22,332 bases of DNA from JOPF136 sp035272605 (GTDB taxonomy: Bacteria > Acidobacteriota > Terriglobia > Acidiferrales > UBA7541). The stretch lies in the NCBI GenBank assembly GCA_035272605.1, contig DATEQM010000140.1, positions 1 to 22,332 of the forward strand. Direction: 5' to 3'. Shown here piece by piece: positions 6,183 to 13,541 of the stretch. The notes under the pieces are model-generated. The model searched no databases, was not told where the DNA came from, and saw only the letters and a list, made by a program, of their open reading frames with translations. Position 1 is the first letter of the stretch. Each line of letters opens with the position of its first letter. A program made the translations under genes and the position numbers.

Positions 6183-8510
6183 CTACACCCGTTCCAAATT
6201 CGCGTATCGCTCCACCAATTTCTTCGTTCCGTGGTCCAGGAAGCTGACCGTCAGCCGCCGTTCGTCCTCATCGCCCTCGACGGCGATGATCGTCCCCACG
6301 CCGTAGGCTTTGTGCCGCACGCGCACGCCCAGCAGCGGGTGACTGGGACCCGAAGTTTTGCGCGTGGCGGAGCCGCCACGCGAATCGCGCCGCGCCGCGC
6401 TGCCCGCGGCGCCGGCGCCCGCACGCGGGCGTCCTTCGCCGCGCATGGGATAGCGCCGCAGCACCCGCCGCTCCACCGTTTCGGCGTCGGGCACGTACCG
6501 CCGCTCCTCTCCCGCGCGCGCCAGCGAGCCCGCCACGGTATCGATCAGATGTTCCGGAATCTCGAAAAGGAAGCGCGAGGGCTGCGGCTCCCCCGCCTGC
6601 TCGTTCCAATAGCCCGGGCGGTAGACGGCGCGCGTCAGCGTGAGCGTTTCTTTCGCGCGCGTCATGCCCACATAGCACAGCCGGCGCTCCTCCTCGATGT
6701 CCGCGGGACTGCGCAGCGACCGCACGTGGGGAAACAACCCCTCCTCCATCCCGGCCAGAAACACGTGATCGAATTCCAGGCCCTTCGCGCTGTGCACGGT
6801 CATCAGCGTCACCCGCGCGCGCTCCTCGTAGGAGTCCGCATCGCTCACCAGCGCCGCGCGGTCCAGGAATTCCTCCAGAGATTCCTCCGCCTCCTCCGCT
6901 TCTTCCAGCGCATTCACCAGTTCCTGCAGGTTTTCGCTGCGCTCCTGGGACTCGCCGGTGTTCTGCTGCTGCAGGTACTCCAGGTAGCCCGTGCGGCGCA
7001 GCACTTCCTCCAGGAACGCCGCGGAGGCCGGCGGCGCGCCCCCGGTGGAAGCCGGGCGCGTCGGGGCGTTTGCCGCCTCCTCGCCGCGCGCCGCCACGAC
7101 CGCGAACTCCGTTCGCAACCCCTCGATGAGCGAACGAAACTCCCGCAGCGGCGCCAGGGCGCGGCCCGCGCCGCCTTCGAGCTGCGCGCCGATCGCCGCC
7201 CACAGCGAGCCGCCTTTCTCTCTCGCGCCGGCCCGCAGCGATTCCACCGTGGTTTTTCCAATCCCCCGCGGCGGCGTATTCAGGATGCGCAGCAGGGCCA
7301 CGTCGTCGTCCGGATTGCGCGCCACCCGCAGGTACGCCAGCGCATCCTTCACTTCGGCGCGGCGGTAGAAGCTGAATCCGCCCACCAGCCGGTAGGCGAT
7401 GCTCCGCCTCCGCAGCGCCTCTTCAAACGACCGCGACACGGCGTTCGTGCGGTACATCACGGCCAGATGCGTTCCGCCGTCCTCCTGCATCAGCCGCGCG
7501 ATCTCTTGCGTGATCCATTCCGCTTCGCCTCCCGCGTCCTGCGCCTCGTAGAAGCGCAGCGGAACGCCCGGCCCCCGCGTGGCTTCCAGCGTTTTCCCGA
7601 TACGCATCTGGTTGTGCGCCACCACCGCCCCGGCGGCGTCCAGGATGGTTTGCTTCGAGCGGTAATTTTTTTCCAGCCGCACGATCCGCGCCCCGGGAAA
7701 ATCCTGCTCGAACCGCAGGATGTGCCGCACATCCGCTCCGCGCCAGCTATAGATGGACTGGTCCTCGTCGCCCACCACGCACAGGTTGCCCTCCCGCCCG
7801 GTGAGCAGCCGCAGGATGTCGTATTGCAGCCGGTTCGTGTCCTGGTACTCGTCCACGTGGAGGTAGCGGAAGCGCCCGCTCCACGCCGCGCGCGCTTCCG
7901 CGTGGTCGCGCAGCACCTCCTGCGCGCGCAGCAGCAAGTCGTCGAAATCGAGCGCGTGCGCCGCGCGCAGCACGCCCTCGTACGCGCCGTAAATCTGGGC
8001 AAAGACGCGGTCGCGCGCGTCTCGCGCCTCCTCCGCCGCCGTCGCGGGCCCAACCCCCGCATTTTTCGCGCCGCTGATGCGCTCCAACGCGGCGCGCGGC
8101 GTATACGTCTTTTCGTCCTGCCCGAGCTGCGCCACGGCTAGTTTCACCGCCGCCAACTGGTCATCCTCGTCGAAGATCGTGAAATTGCGCGGCAGCCCCA
8201 GTCGCGGAGCCTCCCGCCGCAGCATCCGCGCGCAGAAGGAATGGAACGTCGCAATCCACACGTCCCCGGCCGCGCGTCCTGACCCGGCCAGCAGGCGTCC
8301 CGCGCGTTCCCGCATCTGCCCGGCGGCTTTGTTCGTAAACGTAACGGCCAGCACCGCGCCCGGCGGCACGCCCTGCTCGATCAGGTAGGCCACTCGGTGC
8401 GTGATCACGCGCGTCTTCCCGCTTCCCGCGCCCGCCAGCACGAGCAGCGGCCCCTCCGTTGTCGTTACCGCTTCGCGTTGCTGGGCGTTGAGTTGGTCGA
8501 GCAGGTCCAT
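6183..8510 (-). CDS. pcrA: UvrD/PcrA-type superfamily 1A DNA helicase
   Basis: This is a 775-residue ATP-dependent 3'-5' DNA helicase. The Q-motif region LNAQQREAV leads into Walker A AGAGSGKT (residues 26-33). Then come motif Ia TFTNKAA, motif II DEYQDTN, motif III GDEDQSIYSWRGAD, motif V TVHSAKGLEFD and motif VI YVGMTRAKETL. The C-terminal 50 residues (GVRVRHKAYGVGTI to LERV) form the Tudor-like domain that in PcrA/UvrD contacts RNA polymerase. The expected roles are nucleotide excision repair, replication fork clearance and removal of stalled polymerase. The ATG at 8508-8510 is preferred to an in-frame ATG at 8562-8564, because the extra 18 codons would be encoded by a palindromic repeat and match nothing in the family. 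The stop is TAG. A Gly/Pro/Ala-rich stretch in domain 2B is probably a loop. Confidence 0.93.
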   Translation of the reverse strand: MDLLDQLNAQQREAVTTTEGPLLVLAGAGSGKTRVITHRVAYLIEQGVPPGAVLAVTFTNKAAGQMRERAGRLLAGSGRAAGDVWIATFHSFCARMLRREAPRLGLPRNFTIFDEDDQLAAVKLAVAQLGQDEKTYTPRAALERISGAKNAGVGPATAAEEARDARDRVFAQIYGAYEGVLRAAHALDFDDLLLRAQEVLRDHAEARAAWSGRFRYLHVDEYQDTNRLQYDILRLLTGREGNLCVVGDEDQSIYSWRGADVRHILRFEQDFPGARIVRLEKNYRSKQTILDAAGAVVAHNQMRIGKTLEATRGPGVPLRFYEAQDAGGEAEWITQEIARLMQEDGGTHLAVMYRTNAVSRSFEEALRRRSIAYRLVGGFSFYRRAEVKDALAYLRVARNPDDDVALLRILNTPPRGIGKTTVESLRAGAREKGGSLWAAIGAQLEGGAGRALAPLREFRSLIEGLRTEFAVVAARGEEAANAPTRPASTGGAPPASAAFLEEVLRRTGYLEYLQQQNTGESQERSENLQELVNALEEAEEAEESLEEFLDRAALVSDADSYEERARVTLMTVHSAKGLEFDHVFLAGMEEGLFPHVRSLRSPADIEEERRLCYVGMTRAKETLTLTRAVYRPGYWNEQAGEPQPSRFLFEIPEHLIDTVAGSLARAGEERRYVPDAETVERRVLRRYPMRGEGRPRAGAGAAGSAARRDSRGGSATRKTSGPSHPLLGVRVRHKAYGVGTIIAVEGDEDERRLTVSFLDHGTKKLVERYANLERV

Positions 8511-8530
8511 GAAAAGTTTTTCTGCCGGCT

Positions 8531-8584
8531 GTAGCACAGACTTCAGTCTGTGCTCCCGTTGCACAGACTCTAGTCTGTGTTCCC
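8531..8584. repeat. Tandem pair of REP-like palindromes in the pcrA leader
   Basis: Two direct copies of one 27-bp unit stand side by side. Copy 1 is GTAG (8531-8534), arm CACAGACT (8535-8542), loop TC, arm AGTCTGTG (8545-8552), then CTCCC. Copy 2 is GTTG (8558-8561), arm CACAGACT (8562-8569), loop CT, arm AGTCTGTG (8572-8579), then TTCCC. Arms are identical and only head and loop bases differ. This matches RAYT-type REP doublets. The pair ends 20 nt before the pcrA start codon, so it would form two hairpins in the mRNA leader if transcription starts upstream. No RAYT transposase gene is in the window. Confidence 0.75.
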
Positions 8585-8632
8585 CTGACGGTTCTCCGCA
8601 GGCTGCAAAGGGTCGAATCCCCTCGCGGGCAT

Positions 8633-9295
8633 TCAGTGCGTCGCGGCGCTTAAATCCACCTCGAAGAACAGCAGTTTCTCCCCCGATCCATAGCGCCGAA
8701 CGTCGGGAACGTACAGTGTCGCGTATCCCACCTCGTTGAAATGGTGGTCCACGTCGAACAGCAGAAATCCGTGCACCGTATTATGCGGTCCGATCAGGTC
8801 TCCCGGCAGCATTTCGGGACGCAGGACATCCTCCATCTTTGCAATTGCTTTGGTTTTTCCCCCGCCTACTCCCAGGCCCGGAATCGGCGTGCGCCGCGTT
8901 TTCGGGTTCGGGCCATTCGGCAGAACGATCATCATGGCCGCTTCCTCTACGGTCAGCGGCTCCAGCCGCTGGCGCGCCTGGCCGGGTGCGTTCACGTTCA
9001 GCTCGATGGAGTCCAGCCGGATTTTCATGGGGCCGTCCGTGTCGTTGCGCAAGAACACTTCCAGAGCCAGCAGTCCTGCGCCATAGGGATGTTTTTTCCC
9101 GAATTTCTGCTGGGAGCGCTCGCTGGTCAGATACGGGTCCGCGGCGATCAGCAATCCCTGGTGAGAATCGTGAGCGGGCAGGGCAGCCGCGTCCGCGCTC
9201 GCCGCGGCCTGCGTCTGGCCCGGGAGAGTCGCGTGCGCGCCCGCTCCGCTCAGGAGCACTCCCACGAGCACTCCCAGGAGTGTCGCACTCCGCAT
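8633..9295 (-). CDS. Secreted protein of unknown function
   Basis: This 220-residue protein is not recognised. Residues 1-20 (MRSATLLGVLVGVLLSGAGA) are a clear Sec signal peptide with likely cleavage after GAHA, so the mature protein should be periplasmic or exported. The mature part begins with an Ala-rich stretch, then alternating hydrophobic strands such as LLALEVFLRND, KIRLDSIELNV and GFLLFDVDHHF, suggesting a beta-sandwich. A Gly/Pro segment (PIPGLGVGGGKTKA) is probably a loop; GGGKT is not a Walker A motif in this context. An in-frame ATG ten codons upstream (9323-9325) would give a 230-residue form, but the shorter form has a more normal signal-peptide N-terminus. It is divergent from the LPS core operon and shares its 130-bp promoter region. 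Confidence 0.7.
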   Translation of the reverse strand: MRSATLLGVLVGVLLSGAGAHATLPGQTQAAASADAAALPAHDSHQGLLIAADPYLTSERSQQKFGKKHPYGAGLLALEVFLRNDTDGPMKIRLDSIELNVNAPGQARQRLEPLTVEEAAMMIVLPNGPNPKTRRTPIPGLGVGGGKTKAIAKMEDVLRPEMLPGDLIGPHNTVHGFLLFDVDHHFNEVGYATLYVPDVRRYGSGEKLLFFEVDLSAATH

Positions 9296-9362
9296 CCTCG
9301 CGCCGCCTCTCGTTTGTGCATGCATCCGCGAATGCTTTCGCCGCCGGGCGGCCCGTGCGCTC

Positions 9363-9369
9363 TATAATA
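9363..9369. promoter_or_regulatory. Symmetric -10 core (TATAATA) between divergent genes
   Basis: TATAATA reads as TATAAT on the plus strand (9363-9368, toward waaA-lpxK) and as TATTAT on the minus strand (9369-9364, toward the secreted protein gene). No good -35 box is seen on either side. The plus-strand transcript would start near 9375, giving a leader of about 50 nt before the waaA ATG. Confidence 0.5.
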
Positions 9370-9378
9370 CCGGATTGT

Positions 9379-9392
9379 GCGCCGGCCGGCGC
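9379..9392. repeat. Perfect 14-bp GC palindrome in the LPS operon leader
   Basis: GCGCCGGCCGGCGC is perfectly self-complementary and lies just downstream of the predicted transcription start. It could be a dimeric-repressor operator. As RNA, a palindrome with no loop would fold poorly, so a DNA-level role is more plausible. Confidence 0.35.
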
Positions 9393-9400
9393 GGGGGGAA

Positions 9401-9416
9401 CGCAGCTCCGGCTGCG
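9401..9416 (+). promoter_or_regulatory. UNCG-tetraloop hairpin before the waaA-lpxK start codon
   Basis: CGCAGC (9401-9406) pairs perfectly with GCTGCG (9411-9416) around the loop TCCG. In RNA this is C(UCCG)G, a member of the exceptionally stable UNCG tetraloop class. It ends 9 nt before the ATG at 9426, in the place where a ribosome binding site would normally be; no Shine-Dalgarno is seen between hairpin and start. Confidence 0.45.
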
Positions 9417-9425
9417 CGCCCTCAC

Positions 9426-11867
9426 ATGTATTTTCTCTACACACTTCTGACCGCGCTGGGTGCGCTCCTCCTGCTCCCCTATTTCGCCTTCGCCCGCTGG
9501 CGCCGCGGGAAGCATTTCCACGGCCTCCCGGAGCGCCTGGGATTCCTCCCTGCGGCTCTCGAACCCACCGCGGCCGGGCCGCATGGCGCCATTTGGATCC
9601 ACGCCGTGTCTGTCGGAGAAGTGCTCGCCGCCACTCCGCTCGCCCGCCGGCTGCGCGAGCGATTTCCCGGCCGCCGCCTCGTGATTTCCACCACCACTCC
9701 GGCGGGACAGGCTCTGGCGCGCGAACGCTTTGCGCCTCCTGCCGGGGCTGATGTCGTCTTCTTTTTCCCGCTCGATTGGCCGTTTCCCGTGCGCCGCGCC
9801 TTTCGCGCCGTTCGGCCGTCGTTGGTCGTGATCGTGGAGACGGAAATCTGGCCTAACTTCCTGCGCCACGCCCGGCGTCGCGGAGTGCCCGTGGTATTCG
9901 TCAACGGAAGGATTTCGCCGCGATCCTATGCGCGCAGCCTCCGCTGGAAGTGGCTGGCCGGCGGATTCTTCCGCCGCGTCCTCGGCGATGCGCGGCTCTT
10001 CCTGATGCAGAGTCCCGCGGACGCCGAGCGCCTGCGCGCGCTCGGCGCGGACCCGCAGCGCGTCGAAGTCACCGGAAATCTGAAATACGACATCGCCCCT
10101 CCCGCGCCGGGCCCCGTGGTGGACTGGCTGGCCCGCGCGGGCGAGAGCCGTGGGCCCATCCTCGTTGCCGGCAGCGTCATCGCCGGAGAAGAAGACCCCG
10201 TGCTGGAGGCCTTTGCAGCCGTTCGGAAACGTTTTCCCGCCGCTCTGTTGGTGCTCGCTCCGCGCAAAACCGACCGGTTCGATGCCGCGGCTGAAATTGT
10301 GACTCGCCGGGGACTCCATTGCCTGCGCCGATCCGCCGCCGACGTCTCCCTGCCGTTTCCCGGCGACGCTGATGTGCTGCTGCTGGACAGCGTCGGCGAA
10401 CTCGCCGCTGTCTATCAGGTGGCCGCGGCGGTGTTCGTGGGCGGCTCGCTGGTTTCCGCTGGCGGCCACAACATCCTCGAACCCGCCGTCTTCGGAAAAG
10501 TACCCGTGTTCGGCCCGCACATGGAAAATTTCCGCGACATGGCGGAAGAATTTCGCGGCGCAGGAGCCGCCCTGGAAGTGGCCGGCGGCGAGGAATTGGC
10601 CCGTTGCTGGCTCGAGTTGCTCGAAGACGAGCCGCGCCGCGAGTCGCTCGGCCGCAACGCTCGCCTGCTGGTGGAGCGGAACCAGGGCGCCACCCAGCGC
10701 GTTCTCGAACGTCTGGAGACCGCGCTGGCCGAGTCGCGTCCGGCACGGGAGCGCTCGTCGTCGCTGCTCCGCGCGGCGCTCGTCCCGTTCTCGCCGCTCT
10801 ATGGAGTGGCCGCCTGGCTGCGCGCCTCCGCCTATCGCGCGGGCGTTCTGCGCTCCCGCGGGTTGCCCGCCACCGTGATCAGTGTGGGCAATCTCACCGT
10901 TGGCGGCACCGGGAAAACTCCCTTCGTGGCCTGGCTCGCGGACCACTTCGAGCGTCAAGGCCGCAGCGTCGCCATCCTCTCGCGCGGCTATCGAGGATTC
11001 GGCCGCGGATCCGCGGATTCGGCCGGCGAGGTCCGTCCCGGCGCGAAGCCTGGCGGTGCGGATGAGCCGGTTTTGCTGCACGCGCGGCTGGCAGGCCGCG
11101 TCCCGGTCGCTGTCGGGCGGAATCGCTACCTCGCCGCGCAACCCCTCCTCGCGCGCGGCGTGAAATGCTTCGTATTGGACGACGGCTTCCAGCATTTCCA
11201 ACTCCATCGCGATGTGGACGTGGTGCTGGTGGACGCCACCGATCCCTTCGGCGGGGGTTTGCTGCCCGCCGGACGCGCCCGCGAGCCGCGCTCCGCTCTC
11301 CGCCGTGCGGACATTCTCGTGATCACGCGCGCGGTGCGTGCCCCGGGCCTGGAAGCCGCGCTCCGCCGCTATTCCTCCGCACCGATTTTCTACGCCACCA
11401 CGCTTTGGGACGAATTGGTGCCGCTCCCCGTCCAACTGTCGGCAGACGTCCAGCGGCCGGCTCCCGCAGCAGAACAGTCCCGCCCCGCCATGCCCGTCCC
11501 GCCGCACGCCTCCCCCAACGGGCAGCCCCGTTATTTCGCGTTCTGCGGCATCGGCAATCCCGACGCGTTTTTCTCTGATTTGCGTCTCTGGTCGGGCCAG
11601 CTTCGCGGCGACGTGGTGGGCGAACGTGCGTTTCCCGATCACCACCGCTACTCATCGGAAGATCTCCTCGCCGTGGAGCGCGCCGCGCGCGAATCCGGCG
11701 GCACGGCGCTGGTCTGCACGGAAAAGGATGCGCGCAATCTGCCCTCGCCCCTGGCCTCCACGCTTCCGCTGTTTGCCTGTCGCATCCGCCTTGTCCCGGC
11801 CGACGAGCAGGGCGTCCTCCGCGCCATTCTACAGATCGCCCAGCGGCGGCGCGGAGAAAACGCATGA
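9426..11867 (+). CDS. waaA-lpxK: Fused Kdo transferase and lipid A 4'-kinase (WaaA-LpxK)
   Basis: One uninterrupted 813-residue reading frame carries two enzymes of Kdo2-lipid A synthesis. Residues 1-430 are Kdo transferase WaaA: an N-terminal membrane anchor (MYFLYTLLTALGALLLLPYF), HAVSVGE with the presumed catalytic Glu65, VIVETEIWPNF, and the CMP-Kdo site region DSVGEL...SLVSAGGHNILEPA. Residues from about 443 to the end are LpxK: the membrane-associated start SPLYGVAAWLR, Walker A GNLTVGGTGKTP near 488-500, DDGFQH near 585, ATDPFGGGLLPAGRAREP, and CGIGNPDAFF with FPDHHRYS. LpxK phosphorylates the disaccharide precursor at 4' and WaaA then adds Kdo, so consecutive steps are joined. The ATG at 9426 is chosen over an in-frame TTG at 9375 because it starts directly at the anchor helix. 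The stop overlaps waaF by 4 nt (ATGA). Confidence 0.93.
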   Translation: MYFLYTLLTALGALLLLPYFAFARWRRGKHFHGLPERLGFLPAALEPTAAGPHGAIWIHAVSVGEVLAATPLARRLRERFPGRRLVISTTTPAGQALARERFAPPAGADVVFFFPLDWPFPVRRAFRAVRPSLVVIVETEIWPNFLRHARRRGVPVVFVNGRISPRSYARSLRWKWLAGGFFRRVLGDARLFLMQSPADAERLRALGADPQRVEVTGNLKYDIAPPAPGPVVDWLARAGESRGPILVAGSVIAGEEDPVLEAFAAVRKRFPAALLVLAPRKTDRFDAAAEIVTRRGLHCLRRSAADVSLPFPGDADVLLLDSVGELAAVYQVAAAVFVGGSLVSAGGHNILEPAVFGKVPVFGPHMENFRDMAEEFRGAGAALEVAGGEELARCWLELLEDEPRRESLGRNARLLVERNQGATQRVLERLETALAESRPARERSSSLLRAALVPFSPLYGVAAWLRASAYRAGVLRSRGLPATVISVGNLTVGGTGKTPFVAWLADHFERQGRSVAILSRGYRGFGRGSADSAGEVRPGAKPGGADEPVLLHARLAGRVPVAVGRNRYLAAQPLLARGVKCFVLDDGFQHFQLHRDVDVVLVDATDPFGGGLLPAGRAREPRSALRRADILVITRAVRAPGLEAALRRYSSAPIFYATTLWDELVPLPVQLSADVQRPAPAAEQSRPAMPVPPHASPNGQPRYFAFCGIGNPDAFFSDLRLWSGQLRGDVVGERAFPDHHRYSSEDLLAVERAARESGGTALVCTEKDARNLPSPLASTLPLFACRIRLVPADEQGVLRAILQIAQRRRGENA

Positions 11868-12925
11868 AGCTGCTCGTGCGCGCCACCAACTGGGTCGGCG
11901 ACGCCATCCTCTCCATCCCCGCGCTCTCTGCGCTCCGCGCTCGCTGGCCGCATGCGGAGATCGCCGTCCTCGCGCGCCCCTGGGTGGCCGATCTCTACCG
12001 CGATCAGGACCTGGTGGACCGCATGATCCCTTTTGATCATCGCGGGCAGCATCGCGGCGTTTCTGGTATCGAACGTCTGGCCCGCGAACTCCGCGCCCAG
12101 CATTTCGATTCCGCCCTGCTCTTCCAGAACGCCTTTGAAGCCGCCTGGATCGTTTGGCGCGCCGGAATTCCGGAGCGCATCGGCTACGCGCGCGATGCGC
12201 GCGGCCCGCTGCTCACCCGCCCCATTCCCGTGCCGCTCCCCGGGGAGATTCCCCCGCACGAAGCAAACTATTATCTGGAACTCCTGCGCCGCGCCGGCTG
12301 GATTCAGGCGCTGCCCGATCTCCCGCCCGTGCGCCTCCGGGTCGCCGCCGACGCGCTCGAGCGTGCCGAAAAATTCCTGAGCGACGCCGGCAGCCCTCCT
12401 GGTTCGCTACGTGTGGCCTTCGGGTCGGGCGCGGCCTATGGCACCGCCAAATGCTGGCCTGCCAATCGCTACTCCGATCTGGCCCGCCGTCTCGTCGCGG
12501 AATACGGCGCACAGGTGCTGCTCTTCGGCGCTGCCTCGGAAGCGCCGGTGGCCGCCGAGGTGGAGAGTGGCGCCGGCCAGGGGGTCATCAATCTGATTGG
12601 CCGTAGCGCGATCGGCGATCTCCCCGCGCTTCTCGCGCGCTGCCACCTCTTTATCGGCAACGACTCCGGCGCCATGCACGTCGCCGCTGCCGTGGGATTG
12701 CCGGTGGTCGCTGTTTTCGGCCCCACCGACCCCCACGGCACCCGCCCCCTCGCCTCGCAGCTCTCCATCGTCCAGCGAAAAGTGGCCTGTAGCCCCTGTT
12801 TTCTGCGACACTGTCCCATCGACCATCGCTGCATGAAATTCGTGGATTTGGAGATGGTGCTCGATGCGGCGCGCGGATGGCTCGCCTCGCTGCCCGCGCG
12901 GAAAGGGCAGGAAACACGTGGCTGA
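11864..12925 (+). CDS. waaF: ADP-heptose:LPS heptosyltransferase II (GT9)
   Basis: This is a 353-residue GT-B glycosyltransferase of family GT9. The N-terminus MKLLVRATNWVGDAILSIPA is the standard acceptor-side motif of WaaF. The C-terminal half has FGSGAAYGTAKCWP and GNDSGAMHVAAAVGLPVVA followed by FGPTDP, the ADP-heptose binding region. The tail carries CSPCFLRHCPIDHRCM, a cysteine pattern common in WaaF. The enzyme adds the second heptose to the inner core at the cytosolic face of the inner membrane. The start ATG shares bases with the waaA-lpxK stop (ATGA), so translation is probably coupled. The substrate assignment rests on the motifs plus the complete heptose-synthesis context; GT9 enzymes of different acceptor specificity look alike. 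Confidence 0.9.
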   Translation: MKLLVRATNWVGDAILSIPALSALRARWPHAEIAVLARPWVADLYRDQDLVDRMIPFDHRGQHRGVSGIERLARELRAQHFDSALLFQNAFEAAWIVWRAGIPERIGYARDARGPLLTRPIPVPLPGEIPPHEANYYLELLRRAGWIQALPDLPPVRLRVAADALERAEKFLSDAGSPPGSLRVAFGSGAAYGTAKCWPANRYSDLARRLVAEYGAQVLLFGAASEAPVAAEVESGAGQGVINLIGRSAIGDLPALLARCHLFIGNDSGAMHVAAAVGLPVVAVFGPTDPHGTRPLASQLSIVQRKVACSPCFLRHCPIDHRCMKFVDLEMVLDAARGWLASLPARKGQETRG

Positions 12926-13541
12926 TCGCAACCTGCGCCGCGCGGTCTTTCTGGACCGCGACGGCACTCTCTGCGAGGAGATGGGCTACCTGAACCACAT
13001 CACCCGCCTGCGGATTTTTCCGTTCGCCGCGGCTGCCGTTCGCCGGCTGAACGACGCGGGCTTTCCAGTGATTGTCGTCACCAACCAGTCGGGCGCCGCG
13101 CGCGGAATTTTCCCCGAATCGCTCATCGCGGAAGTGCATGACCGCATCCGCCACGATCTGGCCGTCTCCGGCGCGCGCATCGACGCTTTCTACGCCTGCA
13201 CGCACCGCTCCGAGGACGCCTGCGACTGCCGCAAGCCACGCACCGGTATGCTGGAGCGCGCCGCGCGTGAGCACGCGCTCGCGCTCCCGGGCTCCTGGGT
13301 GGTCGGTGACCGTCGCGCCGACGTGGATCTGGCGCGCAACGTCGGCGCCCACAGCGTGCTCGTGCTCACCGGCTACGGCCGCGGCGAATACGAATGGCAC
13401 GCGCCGGGCTGGCCCTATCCGCCGGATTTCGTCGCGGACGACCTCGCCGCCGCTGTGGAGAAAATCCTCGAGTGGGAATCCTCGGCAAATGCAACTGCGG
13501 CCGGTCACCGGCCGGCGTTCTCGAACGAGGGCAGCCGATGA
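12918..13541 (+). CDS. gmhB: D-glycero-D-manno-heptose 1,7-bisphosphate 7-phosphatase
   Basis: This is a 207-residue HAD-superfamily phosphatase. Motif I is FLDRDGTL with nucleophile Asp13 and acid/base Asp15, motif II is VVTNQSG, and CRKPRTGM and VGDRRADVDLARNVGA carry motifs III and IV. The zinc-binding loop of GmhB is intact: a CxH pair in YACTHRS followed by CDC before RKP. It removes the C7 phosphate from heptose 1,7-bisphosphate, between the kinase and adenylyltransferase steps encoded next door. The GTG at 12918-12920 is chosen because it is close to an AGGAAA site and leads directly into the first strand; the frame is open upstream inside waaF. It overlaps waaF by 8 nt. The last 20 residues are not family-conserved and contain a 7-bp palindrome at DNA level. 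Confidence 0.9.
   Translation: MADRNLRRAVFLDRDGTLCEEMGYLNHITRLRIFPFAAAAVRRLNDAGFPVIVVTNQSGAARGIFPESLIAEVHDRIRHDLAVSGARIDAFYACTHRSEDACDCRKPRTGMLERAAREHALALPGSWVVGDRRADVDLARNVGAHSVLVLTGYGRGEYEWHAPGWPYPPDFVADDLAAAVEKILEWESSANATAAGHRPAFSNEGSR
13498..13514. repeat. Intragenic palindrome in the 3' end of gmhB
   Basis: CGGCCGG (13498-13504), loop TCA, CCGGCCG (13508-13514) form a perfect 7-bp hairpin inside the non-conserved tail of gmhB. It ends 23 nt before the hldA start codon. It could be a decayed palindromic repeat that extended the reading frame, or a structure tuning coupled translation. Confidence 0.3.

Noticed and set aside
6102..8141. A 679-codon plus-strand open frame opposite pcrA
   Set aside because: Low-complexity Arg/Ala/His-rich translation with no motif; the opposite strand encodes all helicase motifs.
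8511..8564. An 18-codon N-terminal extension of pcrA from an upstream ATG
   Set aside because: The extension is encoded by the palindromic repeat pair and does not resemble helicase N-termini; the ATG at 8510 begins the conserved LNAQQREAV region directly.
8600..8632. tRNA-like fragment (GGGTCGAATCCC resembles a T-arm)
   Set aside because: No acceptor, D or anticodon arm can be fitted around it, and the expected TTCGA loop is one base short.
8633..9295. Walker A-like GGGKT in the secreted protein
   Set aside because: It lacks the GxxxxGK[ST] spacing, there is no Walker B motif, and the protein has a signal peptide.
8781..11645. A 954-codon open frame on the minus strand, opposite the LPS operon
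   Set aside because: It lies antisense to waaA-lpxK and the secreted-protein gene, which have clear family motifs. Its translation is Arg/Gly/Ala/His-rich with no domain, as expected for the shadow frame of a high-GC gene.
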